Source of the DNA: an uncultured Granulosicoccus sp.
GTDB taxonomy: Bacteria > Pseudomonadota > Gammaproteobacteria > Granulosicoccales > Granulosicoccaceae
Length of the DNA: 64,000 bases
Reading direction: 5' to 3'
NCBI GenBank assembly: GCA_937924505.1
Contig: CALDSR010000045.1
Location: forward strand, 19,213 to 83,212
Shown here: one piece after another, positions 29,319 through 38,047 of the stretch
How positions within the stretch are numbered: position 1 is the first letter of the stretch
How the letters are laid out: each line of letters begins with the position of its first letter
The notes under the pieces: model-generated
Databases searched by the model: none
Told to the model about the DNA's origin: nothing
What the model saw: only the letters and a program-made list of their open reading frames with translations
Translations under genes and position numbers: made by a program

Positions 29319-29753
29319 GTGCAAGCACGTATCAAATGGCTCGATCACATGAGCTTTGTTGGCGAATCTGGCAGTGGTCACTCTATAGTCCTCGATGGGT
29401 CTCCGGAGCACGGAGGCCGTAATCTGGGTGTCCGCCCCATGGAAATGCTATTGATTGGCATGGGAGGGTGTACCGCATTCGATGTTGTATTGATGTTGCA
29501 AAAGTCTCGCCAGAATGTGAAAGACCTCGAAGTCTCATTAAATGCGGAGCGACAAGAGGATATTCCGCAGGTCTTCACGAAAATTGAGGCTCACTTCAAG
29601 GTTTATGGGGTTGACCTGAATCCAAAGCATGTCGAACGAGCAGTAAATCTTTCTGCGGAAAAATATTGCTCCGCTAGCCGGATGCTGGAAAAGACCGCCG
29701 ACATTACTTATACCTGGGAAATTGTTGAATCCGACAATAATTCGTCAGCATAG
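29319..29753 (+). CDS. yhfA: OsmC-family protein (YhfA-like)
   Basis: The 144-residue product starts at GTG behind an AAGG sequence. It has the OsmC/Ohr fold pattern with two conserved cysteines, C51 in [11 protein letters not shown] and C117 in EKYCSASRM, as in peroxide-reducing members. The N-terminal [16 protein letters not shown] block is typical for the YhfA branch. Function of this branch is not settled; thiol peroxidase activity is likely. Divergent from crp as in enterobacteria. Confidence 0.88.
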   Translation: MQARIKWLDHMSFVGESGSGHSIVLDGSPEHGGRNLGVRPMEMLLIGMGGCTAFDVVLMLQKSRQNVKDLEVSLNAERQEDIPQVFTKIEAHFKVYGVDLNPKHVERAVNLSAEKYCSASRMLEKTADITYTWEIVESDNNSSA

Positions 29754-29881
29754 GCACCCTGGACTATCCAAATGTGTCGGAAGTGTGAAAAATGTTCCAG
29801 CCGCGAAAAGCTGGCCTGCTGATTGCAATATCTCTATCTGCGTAAGTAACGTTTTCTCCTCCATCATCCCTGGATGGTTTA

Positions 29882-29913
29882 CAGCGCGGCCCACGGGCCG
29901 CGCTGAATTTTTT
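29882..29913 (+). terminator. Rho-independent terminator after the osmC-family gene
   Basis: CAGCGCGGCCC (29882-29892) and GGGCCGCGCTG (29895-29905) form a perfect GC-rich stem, followed by AATTTTTT. It separates the osmC-family transcript from the ribosomal protein operon. Confidence 0.92.
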
Positions 29914-29953
29914 CCCTCGTGTCCTCCGACTGTCTTTTTTCGTCTCCCCGAGC

Positions 29954-29982
29954 TTGAGTCTCTGGAAAATAGCCTCTACAAT
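29954..29982 (+). promoter_or_regulatory. Sigma-70 type promoter of rplM-rpsI
   Basis: TTGAGT (29954-29959) and TACAAT (29977-29982) are separated by exactly 17 bp and lie 40 bp before the rplM GTG. Both hexamers match the consensus at five of six positions. Confidence 0.8.
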
Positions 29983-30021
29983 GGCGGGCTACTTAACTTA
30001 CCGCCATGCCGAGATTCTCCC

Positions 30022-30456
30022 GTGAATAACACTACCGTCAGCGCCAAACCTGCTGAGGTCAAGCGCGAATGGTTCGTCATTGATGCCGAAGGCAAGACCC
30101 TTGGCAACGTGGCCACCGAATGCGCCCGCCGATTGCGTGGCAAGCACAAGCCCATCTATACACCGCACGTCGATACGGGTGACTACATCGTGGTTATCAA
30201 TGCGGCCAAGGTGGTCGTCACGGGTAACAAGGCCAAGAACAAGCTGTATCGCCACCATACCGGCTACATTGGAAACCTGAAGACTGTCAGCTTCGAGAAG
30301 CTGCAGCAGACTCACCCCGAGCGCATCATTGAGCTTGCGGTGAAAGGCATGTTGCCTAAAAACCCGCTCGGTCGCGCCATGTATGGAAAGCTTCGTGTAT
30401 TCGCCGATGCCAACCACACGCACGCCGCTCAGCAACCAAAAGCACTGGAGATCTGA
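30022..30456 (+). CDS. rplM: Ribosomal protein L13 (uL13)
   Basis: The frame is open about 300 bp further upstream, but homology to L13 starts at GTG 30022, giving 144 residues, close to the E. coli length of 142. Conserved blocks include [78 protein letters not shown] and the end HAAQQP. The upstream open frame contains the terminator and promoter and is not coding. It forms the usual operon with rpsI 4 bp downstream. Confidence 0.97.
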   Translation: MNNTTVSAKPAEVKREWFVIDAEGKTLGNVATECARRLRGKHKPIYTPHVDTGDYIVVINAAKVVVTGNKAKNKLYRHHTGYIGNLKTVSFEKLQQTHPERIIELAVKGMLPKNPLGRAMYGKLRVFADANHTHAAQQPKALEI

Positions 30457-30460
30457 TTCG

Positions 30461-30853
30461 ATGGCAGCGCAACATTACTATGGAACCGGTCGCCGAAAAT
30501 CTTCGACAGCTCGAGTATTCATGCAGAACGGCTCTGGCCAGATTATGGTCAACAACAAGCCGCTCGACGAGTATTTCGGCCGAAAAACGGCACACATGAT
30601 CGTCCGCCAGCCGCTTGAGCGTACTGAAACGCTGGCAAACTTCGATTTCAAGATTACCGTCAAAGGCGGTGGTGGCAGTGGTCAGGCGGGTGCCATTCGT
30701 CTGGGAATTTCACGCGCACTGCTTGCCTATGACGAGTCGCTGCGTCCATCACTGCGCGGTGCAGGCTTCCTGACGCGAGATGCGCGTGAAGTTGAAAGAA
30801 AGAAAGTTGGCTTGCGCAAAGCGCGTAAGGCTACGCAGTACTCCAAGCGATAA
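30461..30853 (+). CDS. rpsI: Ribosomal protein S9 (uS9)
   Basis: The ATG at 30461 gives 130 residues, as in E. coli. The sequence has [33 protein letters not shown], the [19 protein letters not shown] block, [19 protein letters not shown] and the terminal KATQYSKR tail that reaches the ribosomal P site. The frame is open 78 bp upstream, inside rplM, which is not used. A strong terminator follows. Confidence 0.98.
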   Translation: MAAQHYYGTGRRKSSTARVFMQNGSGQIMVNNKPLDEYFGRKTAHMIVRQPLERTETLANFDFKITVKGGGGSGQAGAIRLGISRALLAYDESLRPSLRGAGFLTRDAREVERKKVGLRKARKATQYSKR

Positions 30854-30881
30854 GAACACACGCTGTTCGCCTGACACAAAA

Positions 30882-30907
30882 AGCCGCGATGATCGCGGCT
30901 TTTTTTT
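30882..30907 (+). terminator. Rho-independent terminator after rpsI
   Basis: AGCCGCGA (30882-30889), loop TGA, TCGCGGCT (30893-30900) and a run of eight T. Confidence 0.93.
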
Positions 30908-31038
30908 GACCTGGTATTTGACCTGCGTCATTACTGTGCGCCGACGCCGACAAGACCCAGCTGTCATGCCAGTTCGTACAAGACGATTTGCCCTCAGAGT
31001 CTTTATACTGCCAAGTCGGCTGATGAAAATCCACGGAC

Positions 31039-34000
31039 ATGACATCGCTTGATCCAGGGCCAGTAACGCTCCCCACCGGGGCGAAGCGGGAAATACCCTA
31101 CAACTACACTTCATTTACCGATCCCGATATCGTCAGGCGTTATTTGGGCGAGGCGGGGTGGGAGCTGATTGAAGGGCTGCGCCATCAACGGCGCACCGGC
31201 CAGTCTGCTCGCATGCTGTTTGAAGTGCTTGGCGACATGTGGGTTATCGACCGAAACCCTTTTATTCAAGAAGACCTCGTTGCCAACCCGAAACGCCGCA
31301 AGGCGCTGGTGGGTGCTCTGCATCATCGTGTTGCGCAGATTTCACAGCGTGCTGATGATTCCCGACAAGTCGCTGCGCTTATCTCGCTCGCCAACGATGC
31401 GGTTGTTGCCTTTGAGCGGGGTCTTGCCGAACTCAAACGTCAACAAAAGGCGATCAAGCAGGCTCTGTCCGGCATGACACATGCGGACAATATTCGCTTT
31501 GATGGACTTTCACGTGTCTCGCATGTCACTGATGCAACCGACTGGCGCGTCGAGCTCCCGCTGCTTGTACTGACACCGGATTCCGAATCGGAACTTCCGG
31601 CGTTGATCAAAGCCTGCATTGACCTCGGCCTGACCATCATTGCGCGTGGCGGCGGCACGGGTTATACCGGCGGCGCCATCCCACTTGATCGACAGAGCGC
31701 CGTCATCAACCTTGAAAAACTCGACAAACTGGAGCCGGTAAGCCTCCAGCGATTGCCTGTCAGCGACGAACCTGCTGCAGCGCCGGCAATCATCGAGGCG
31801 CAAACGATAAGAGTCGGTGCCGGTGTGGTGACCAAGCGTGTCGCTGAGGCCGCCGAGCGGCTTGGCCTCGCATTCGCTGTTGATCCGACGTCGCAGGATG
31901 CGTCGACCATCGGTGGCAACATTGCGATGAATGCCGGTGGCAAGAAGGCGGTGTTGTGGGGTACAACGCTCGACAATCTCGTCTCCTGGCGAATGGTTGA
32001 TGCGCAGGGTGACTGGCTGGATATCGAACGTCTTGACCACAATCTTGGCAAGATTCATTTGCAAGAGCGAGTTCGATTCCGGGTCAGTCGGACTGATCCG
32101 ATCAGTGGCAAGTTAAAAGGCGAACCCGCTATCGTCGAAGCGCCGGGTGCATCCTTACGTCTGCAAGGACTCGGCAAGGATGTAACCGACAAATTTCTAG
32201 GTGGCCTGCCGGGCGCGCAAAAAGAAGGCTGTGATGGGCTTATTACGTCAGCGGTCTTTGTGTTGCATCGTATGCCACCAGCCATTCGAACGGTGTGCAT
32301 GGAATTTTATGGCAAGGATTTACGCGATGCGGTTCTCGCCATTACCGACGTCAAAGACGCTATAGACGCCAATAAAGATATTCAGCTTGCCGGTCTTGAA
32401 CACCTCGATGATCGGTATATCAAGGCCGTCAGCTATAGCGCCAAAGCGGCCCGGGGCGAACTACCGAAAATGCTTCTGCTTGCCGATATCGTCGGCGAAG
32501 ATGACAAGGCTGTGGCCAGTGCCGCTTCAGTGGTCGTCCAGACCGTAAACGCGCGTGGCGCTGAAGGCTTTATTGCCGTCAGTGCCGAGGCTCGTCAACA
32601 ATTCTGGGCAGCTCGATCACGTACCGCCGCCATTGCCGCACACACGAACGCGTTCAAGATCAACGAAGATGTGGTCATTCCTCTGGATCGCCTGGCGGAC
32701 TACAGCGAGGGTATCGAGCGCATCAATATCGAGCATTCATTGTCCAACAAGTTGATGATGCTTGATGGCGTACGACAGCTGTTGGGAAGCAGTGAAGCCT
32801 TACGACTGATCGGTGCCGGCAGATCCAGTGACGAGGAAACAATGGCACTCGCCGATGCCAGTCTTAAAGCGGCACTTGAACAACTCAACGCGTTACGGTC
32901 TGAGTGGCTTGATTTGCTGGAACGGGTGCAGCGCGCGGACAAGCGTTTCCTTGCTGTGGTAGAAAAAAGTGGCAATAGCGATCCTTTTACCGAAGAGGAC
33001 GAATGCGTGCAGGCTTTGTTGCGTCGTGACAAGCGTATTTCTTATCGACAATCAGTTGAGCAGGCCCTGAAGGAACGCTTCTCCGGCAAGCGTTTTGAAA
33101 AACTGCGTAGTCGTCTTGACGATATACACGGTGAGTGTCGGCCCAAGCGTTTGTTTGCCGCGTTGCATATGCATGCTGGCGACGGCAATATACACACGAA
33201 TATTCCGGTCAATTCCAATGATTCGGTGATGATGCACCAGGCTGAAGCGATTGTTGATCGAGTCATGCATTTAGCCCGCTCACTAAATGGTGTTATCTCA
33301 GGTGAGCATGGAATAGGGCTGACCAAGATGCAGTACATGGACGAAGATACCGTCAGTGCATTCGCTGATTACAAAAACCAGGTTGATCCTGATGGTCATT
33401 TCAATCGTGGTAAGTTGATGCCTGGCTCGGGCCTTCACAACGCTTACACACCGTCGCTGCGCCTCATACAGCAAGAAGCCTTGATTCTCGAGCAAAGCGA
33501 ACTTGGTGCGCTGAACGACAGCATCAAGGACTGCTTGCGTTGCGGGAAATGCAAGCCGGTCTGCGCAACACATGATCCCGGTGCCAATCTTTTGTATTCG
33601 CCGCGCAACAAGGTGCTGGGCACCGGTCTGATTATTGAAGCCTTTTTGTATGAAGAGCAAACTCGACGTGGCATTTCCATTCGCCACTTCGATGAAATGA
33701 ATGACATTGCTGACCACTGTACGGTTTGCCACAAGTGTCTGGCACCATGTCCTGTGGATATCGACTTTGGCGAAGTGTCCATCAATATGCGCAAAGTGCT
33801 GAAAGACCGTGGACAACGACGTCGAAGTCTTGGAACGACTGCATCCATGGCATTTCTTAATGCCAAGGATCCGACCACCATCAAGTTCATGCGAAAAGGG
33901 ATGGTCGATTTTGGCTTCAAGGCGCAACGGACTGCGACCGACATCGTCAAGCGTTTACCAGGTGTTGCCAAAGCCCGGGAACTTCCGCCGAACACGACCG

Positions 34001-34950
34001 GCAAGGTACAAGTTGTTGAGCAGGTCGTCCACTTCGTGAACCGTAAATTACCCGGCAAGGAACTCCTGCCAGCCAAGACGACTCGTGCCTTGCTCGGCAT
34101 AGAGAATCGCGAGTATGTACCGATTATCCGTGATCCTGAAAAAACCGACGAGAACAGTGAAGCGGTGTTCTACTTCCCGGGTTGTGGATCGGAACGACTG
34201 TTCAGTCAAGTGGGGCTGGCAACCCTTGCCATGCTTTACGATGCGGGCAGTAAGACGGTGATGCCACCGGGCTATCTATGCTGCGGTTACCCACAAACAT
34301 CCACCGGTGATGTCGACAAGGGCAAACAGATAACCACGGAAAACCGGGTCCTGTTCCATCGCGTGGCCAACACGCTGAACTATCTTGATATCAAAACCGT
34401 TGTTGTCTCATGCGGCACCTGCATGGACCAACTCTTGAAGTACGAATTTGAACAGATTTTCCCAGGCTGTCGTTTACTGGACATCCATGAGTATCTGATG
34501 GAGAAAAAATACTCTCTTGATGGTGTCGAGGGGGTCAAGTATGTCTACCACGACCCTTGTCACAGTCCGATGAAGACCTATCAACCGTTGAAGGTGACAG
34601 AATCCCTTGTTGGCAAGGATGTCACTCTGTCAGATCGTTGTTGCGGAGAAGCCGGCACCTTTGCAGTTGCAAGACCGGATATCGCGACGCAAGTACGCGC
34701 GCGAAAAGCCAGGGAATTAAAAGCCAATCTCGCCGCCAATGAGGTGCAGAAGAACGATAAAAACCACGATGTGCGTATGCTGACATCATGCCCCGCCTGT
34801 GTGCAGGGTTTAAGTCGCTATAAAGATGAAACCGGGATTGATACCGACTATATCGTTGTGGAGCTGGCTAAAGGTCTCTTTGGCGAGAGCTGGCACAAGG
34901 ATTTTGTGGAAAGGGTCAACAAGGGTGGTGTAGAGCAGGTTTTGTTGTAG
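31039..34950 (+). CDS. Large FAD/Fe-S oxidoreductase (DUF3683, FAD-linked oxidase, CCG domains)
   Basis: This 1303-residue protein joins several modules. An N-terminal DUF3683-type region (about 1-150) precedes a FAD-binding PCMH domain with ARGGGTGYTGGAIPL and IGGNIAMNAGGKKAVLWGT. A FAD-oxidase C-terminal domain with HMHAGDGNIHTNIPV and ISGEHGIGLTKM follows. Next come two 4Fe-4S clusters (CLRCGKCKPVC near 832, CTVCHKCLAPCP near 893) and two CCG modules (CCGYPQ near 1080, CCGEAGTF near 1200). The build is that of D-lactate/glycolate-type dehydrogenases that pass electrons to the quinone pool, with dehydrogenase and Fe-S subunits fused. The true 2-hydroxyacid substrate is unknown. It is transcribed alone. 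Confidence 0.88.
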   Translation: MTSLDPGPVTLPTGAKREIPYNYTSFTDPDIVRRYLGEAGWELIEGLRHQRRTGQSARMLFEVLGDMWVIDRNPFIQEDLVANPKRRKALVGALHHRVAQISQRADDSRQVAALISLANDAVVAFERGLAELKRQQKAIKQALSGMTHADNIRFDGLSRVSHVTDATDWRVELPLLVLTPDSESELPALIKACIDLGLTIIARGGGTGYTGGAIPLDRQSAVINLEKLDKLEPVSLQRLPVSDEPAAAPAIIEAQTIRVGAGVVTKRVAEAAERLGLAFAVDPTSQDASTIGGNIAMNAGGKKAVLWGTTLDNLVSWRMVDAQGDWLDIERLDHNLGKIHLQERVRFRVSRTDPISGKLKGEPAIVEAPGASLRLQGLGKDVTDKFLGGLPGAQKEGCDGLITSAVFVLHRMPPAIRTVCMEFYGKDLRDAVLAITDVKDAIDANKDIQLAGLEHLDDRYIKAVSYSAKAARGELPKMLLLADIVGEDDKAVASAASVVVQTVNARGAEGFIAVSAEARQQFWAARSRTAAIAAHTNAFKINEDVVIPLDRLADYSEGIERINIEHSLSNKLMMLDGVRQLLGSSEALRLIGAGRSSDEETMALADASLKAALEQLNALRSEWLDLLERVQRADKRFLAVVEKSGNSDPFTEEDECVQALLRRDKRISYRQSVEQALKERFSGKRFEKLRSRLDDIHGECRPKRLFAALHMHAGDGNIHTNIPVNSNDSVMMHQAEAIVDRVMHLARSLNGVISGEHGIGLTKMQYMDEDTVSAFADYKNQVDPDGHFNRGKLMPGSGLHNAYTPSLRLIQQEALILEQSELGALNDSIKDCLRCGKCKPVCATHDPGANLLYSPRNKVLGTGLIIEAFLYEEQTRRGISIRHFDEMNDIADHCTVCHKCLAPCPVDIDFGEVSINMRKVLKDRGQRRRSLGTTASMAFLNAKDPTTIKFMRKGMVDFGFKAQRTATDIVKRLPGVAKARELPPNTTGKVQVVEQVVHFVNRKLPGKELLPAKTTRALLGIENREYVPIIRDPEKTDENSEAVFYFPGCGSERLFSQVGLATLAMLYDAGSKTVMPPGYLCCGYPQTSTGDVDKGKQITTENRVLFHRVANTLNYLDIKTVVVSCGTCMDQLLKYEFEQIFPGCRLLDIHEYLMEKKYSLDGVEGVKYVYHDPCHSPMKTYQPLKVTESLVGKDVTLSDRCCGEAGTFAVARPDIATQVRARKARELKANLAANEVQKNDKNHDVRMLTSCPACVQGLSRYKDETGIDTDYIVVELAKGLFGESWHKDFVERVNKGGVEQVLL

Positions 34951-35021
34951 CAATACTTTTTTGCTTGATAAATATGACCTCGGCCTGTCGGTCGGGACGA
35001 TATTGGTTTTAATCCTGGTTC

Positions 35022-35114
35022 GCAGAGTCGCTACGTAGAGTGAGTGTGAACCAGTTAGCGGAGTCGCTACGTAGAGTAAGTGTGAACCAGTTCGCGGAGT
35101 CGCTACGTAGAGTG
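35022..35114. repeat. 36-bp tandem repeat, about 2.6 copies, in an intergenic region
   Basis: Units start at 35022, 35058 and 35094 with GCGGAGTCGCTACGTAGAGT followed by a spacer ending GTGAACCAGTT. Units one and two are full length and differ at only a few positions; the third stops after 21 bases. Each unit contains the palindrome CTACGTAG. The rest of the 202-bp convergent gap (34951-35152) holds no gene or clear terminator. Confidence 0.9.
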
Positions 35115-35152
35115 TATATACCTGAGTGAAAGGGACAATGTTCCCCGCTCGA

Positions 35153-36469
35153 TCAAGCTCGATCAAATATCGACCCGGAAGTCGGGCTCAACAGCTTGTG
35201 GTAAAGCTTCCCGGCGGACACATCCGTCATATTGGCAAGGTAGTCGGCAATGGCTCGCAAGCCAATTTCCTGATAGTTCGCATAAACCTCATGGGGTAAC
35301 AGGCGCTTCGGATTGGCGGCGAATATTTCAAACAGCCGAACAATGACACGCTGCCCCTTGTACTGCAGCATTTGCAGTTCCGGACGCAAGATCACATGTT
35401 GCATGACAAAATCCTTGATCAGCAACAGTATTTTGTATGCCAGAGGCTCCATGGTCGCTTGTAAACGCAGCAAGGGGTCAGTAAACCCATCGTCTTCGCG
35501 TAGGGAAATGCTTCGAATCAGATAACCCACCAGGCGACTGATGGCGTGCTTGCGATCTTTTGATGATCCGCTGAACAGATCCTTGTTGAATGTATCCAGC
35601 TTGTCGCTAACGGGGTTTGAGCACAGTGAGGCGAGCACGTCAGAGACGTCGGAATCCCAGGCAGTGCGCTCAACGAGACCCAGGGCCAGAGCATCCTCAA
35701 GATCATGAATGCCATAGGCGATATCATCGGCCAGCTCCATGATGCTGGTATCAAAAGGCTTGAAATGCGCCTTCAAATGCCCTTTTCCCTTATCTCTGGT
35801 GCTGCGAAACCGTTTTTTGTCCGAATCGGAAAACGGCTCCAACATCCAGTCAAGTACATCGCTCTCCTGATCATAGAGACACTTGGGAGGTGACCAGTGA
35901 TCGATATTCAGTGGCGTTGTCGTCTCCTCCGGCGTCTGCGGATAGCGTACGACTTCGGAATACAGAACCGGATATTTGATCGTGCCGAGCATCGTGCGAC
36001 GCGTCAGATCGAGACCGCAATTCGGTGAATATTCGCCTAGCCTTGCCAGGATCCGCAAGGTTTGACCATTGGCCTCGAAGCCACCTTCGTCGCGCATCAT
36101 GGCGTTCATCGCAACCTCGCCACCATGGCCAAAGGGTGAATGCCCGATGTCATGGGCGAGGCAGATAGCTTCTATAAGGCTGAAAGAAGGAATTAGCGAG
36201 GCATATTCTGCATTGGCGCTTTGATCACGCAACCACTCGCAGATTCCCGAGCCGACTTGCGCCACTTCCAGTGAATGGGTCAGACGGGTGCGGTAAAAGT
36301 CACTTTCCCCCAGACCGAGTACCTGGGTCTTTGACTGCAGGCTGCGAAACGAGGCACTGTGAATGATGCGCGCGCGATCGCGCTGATATTGGCTATCGTC
36401 TCGGGTACTGTTGAACCCGCGGTCCTGCTCATCGGTCCGATCCGAACGGCGTTCCAACCAGACACTCAA
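35153..36469 (-). CDS. dgt: dGTPase-like deoxynucleoside triphosphate triphosphohydrolase
   Basis: This HD-domain enzyme splits dNTP to nucleoside and tripolyphosphate. The 438 residues show FRSLQSKTQVLG, the first metal His65 in RLTHSLEVAQ, H106-D107 in AHDIGHSPFGHGGE, GLDLTRRTMLGTIKYPV and a later acid in ELADDIAYGIHDLEDA. The start is an unusual TTG at 36469, chosen because AAGGAG lies seven bases upstream and no ATG or GTG in frame fits. It is about 70 residues shorter than E. coli Dgt and resembles the broader dNTPase group. It is divergent from the Nudix gene. Confidence 0.9.
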   Translation of the reverse strand: MSVWLERRSDRTDEQDRGFNSTRDDSQYQRDRARIIHSASFRSLQSKTQVLGLGESDFYRTRLTHSLEVAQVGSGICEWLRDQSANAEYASLIPSFSLIEAICLAHDIGHSPFGHGGEVAMNAMMRDEGGFEANGQTLRILARLGEYSPNCGLDLTRRTMLGTIKYPVLYSEVVRYPQTPEETTTPLNIDHWSPPKCLYDQESDVLDWMLEPFSDSDKKRFRSTRDKGKGHLKAHFKPFDTSIMELADDIAYGIHDLEDALALGLVERTAWDSDVSDVLASLCSNPVSDKLDTFNKDLFSGSSKDRKHAISRLVGYLIRSISLREDDGFTDPLLRLQATMEPLAYKILLLIKDFVMQHVILRPELQMLQYKGQRVIVRLFEIFAANPKRLLPHEVYANYQEIGLRAIADYLANMTDVSAGKLYHKLLSPTSGSIFDRA

Positions 36470-36553
36470 ATGTAGCTCCTTGGCCAGGGCAATAAAGACA
36501 GGGGAGAGTTTATCAGCTCGCTTGACCTAAAATGAGTCTATGAGCGAGACAAC

Positions 36554-37105
36554 ATGACTACCACCAGCAAATCCTCACCAACCGAATGGCTGGATATCGT
36601 CGATCGTGACGATCGAATCATTGGCGCAGCACCACGAGGCATCGTGCATGGAAAAGCCTATATGCACCGCGCCGTGCATATCATGCTGTCCAATTCTGCC
36701 GGGGAGGTATTTCTGCAGCAACGCAGTCATGGCAAGGATACGAATCCGGGGCTGTGGGACACAAGCTGTGCAGGCCATATCGACAGTGGTGAATCGGTCG
36801 CTGTCGCGGCGGTACGCGAACTGGAAGAAGAGCTCGGTATCAGGCTCTCAACGGATGCCTTGATTGAGCGAAGTCGTCTCCCACCGAGTGACGAAAACGG
36901 CTTCGAGCACGTTACTCTTTATACCGCCGTATCAGATGAGTCCTTGACCCTTTGTCCTGCTGAGATTATCGATGGGCAATGGTTAAGTCCTGCCGCACTT
37001 GATGTGCTGTTGGAAGCAGATCCTCAGCGTTTCACCACGACATTCCAGCTTATATGGCACTCCATTCGTCACTACTTTCGAGAAGGTACTCGTGATAGCA
37101 ACTGA
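36554..37105 (+). CDS. Nudix hydrolase (YfcD/isopentenyl-diphosphate isomerase-like)
   Basis: The 183-residue protein carries a complete Nudix box, GHIDSGESVAVAAVRELEEELGI, with the GX5EX7REUXEEXGU spacing kept. MHRAVHIMLSNSAGEVFLQQRS and PGLWDTSCAGH before it are typical of the YfcD subgroup, related to IPP isomerase. The substrate is unknown, probably a nucleoside diphosphate derivative. The 3' end overlaps the start of the following nitronate monooxygenase-like gene by 14 bp. Confidence 0.9.
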   Translation: MTTTSKSSPTEWLDIVDRDDRIIGAAPRGIVHGKAYMHRAVHIMLSNSAGEVFLQQRSHGKDTNPGLWDTSCAGHIDSGESVAVAAVRELEEELGIRLSTDALIERSRLPPSDENGFEHVTLYTAVSDESLTLCPAEIIDGQWLSPAALDVLLEADPQRFTTTFQLIWHSIRHYFREGTRDSN

Positions 37106-38027
37106 ACAACTCAAACTTCCGCTGATCGCGGCCCCCATGTTTCTTGTTTCCGGGCCGGAGATCGTAACAGCCTGTTGCAAGGCAGGAATAATCGGCAGCT
37201 TCCCGGCACTCAATCAGCGTACGGCCGAAGGGTTTGACGAATGGCTGAGCCTCATCGAAAACGAATTAAACGGTATCCCCACCCCGGGCTTTGGCGTCAA
37301 CCTGATTGTGCACAAGACCAATCCACGCCTGCAAGAGGATCTCGAAACCTGCATCAAGCACAAGGTGCCCTTGATCATTACCTCACTCGGTGCTGTGCCC
37401 GAAATTGTTGATGCCGTGCATGCCTACGGTGGTCTGGTTTATCACGATGTCATCAATCTCCGACACGCGAACAAAGCGGCAGAAGCAGGCGTTGATGGTC
37501 TGATTGCGGTCAGCGCGGGTGCAGGTGGACATGCCGGTTTGCTGAGTCCGTTTGCGCTGATCAGTGAGATCAGAAAGTTCTTCGACAAGACGATCATCCT
37601 GTCTGGTGCCTTGAGCACGGGACGTGATATTGCTGCCGCGCAAGCGGCCGGTGCCGATTACGCCTACATGGGCACCCGCTTCATCAACACAAAAGAAAGT
37701 CGTGCCATCGACGATTACAAAAACATGATTATCGACGCGGCTGCTGCCGACATTGTTTACACCGACAAGGTCTCTGGCGTGAATGCCAATTTTCTCGGTC
37801 CGAGCATTGCGGCTGCTGGTGGTAACAACGAATCTCATGCTGGCATGGAGGTCGATTTTGGCAAGGAGCTTCTGGCCGACGAGGCCAAGGCCTGGAAGGA
37901 CGTCTGGTCGGCAGGTCATGGCGTGGGCGGAATCGACGATATTCCGAACGTGAGCGACCTTGTGAGTCGTCTGCACGCCGAATACACAGCGGCGATTGAT
38001 ATTCTTGCCAAAAGCCCGTATCGCTAG
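37092..38027 (+). CDS. Nitronate monooxygenase-like FMN protein, copy 1
   Basis: The preferred start is GTG at 37092 behind an AAGG sequence, giving 311 residues beginning IATEQLKLPLIAAPMFLVSGPE. The frame itself opens further upstream inside the Nudix gene. The TIM-barrel FMN pattern is present: PLIAAPM, PGFGVNLIV, YHDVINLRHANKAAEAGVDGLIAVSAGAGGHAG, IILSGALSTG and GADYAYMGTRFINTKES. Family members oxidise nitronates or act as enoyl reductases. Substrate unknown. It overlaps the Nudix gene and is 20 bp ahead of the DMGDH-like gene, so co-transcription is likely. A second family member lies at 43,095 with limited similarity. Confidence 0.88.
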   Translation: MIATEQLKLPLIAAPMFLVSGPEIVTACCKAGIIGSFPALNQRTAEGFDEWLSLIENELNGIPTPGFGVNLIVHKTNPRLQEDLETCIKHKVPLIITSLGAVPEIVDAVHAYGGLVYHDVINLRHANKAAEAGVDGLIAVSAGAGGHAGLLSPFALISEIRKFFDKTIILSGALSTGRDIAAAQAAGADYAYMGTRFINTKESRAIDDYKNMIIDAAAADIVYTDKVSGVNANFLGPSIAAAGGNNESHAGMEVDFGKELLADEAKAWKDVWSAGHGVGGIDDIPNVSDLVSRLHAEYTAAIDILAKSPYR

Positions 38028-38047
38028 CTTTAGCCGAGACTGTCGTC

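Noticed and set aside
29722..30021. N-terminal extension of the L13 frame
   Set aside because: It contains a terminator and a promoter, and L13 homology starts at GTG 30022.
34810..35166. 118-codon minus-strand frame with repeated LYVATP-TGSH units
   Set aside because: The repeats come from the 36-bp DNA repeat. The frame overlaps the end of the large oxidoreductase gene and the end of dgt, and lacks a ribosome-binding site.
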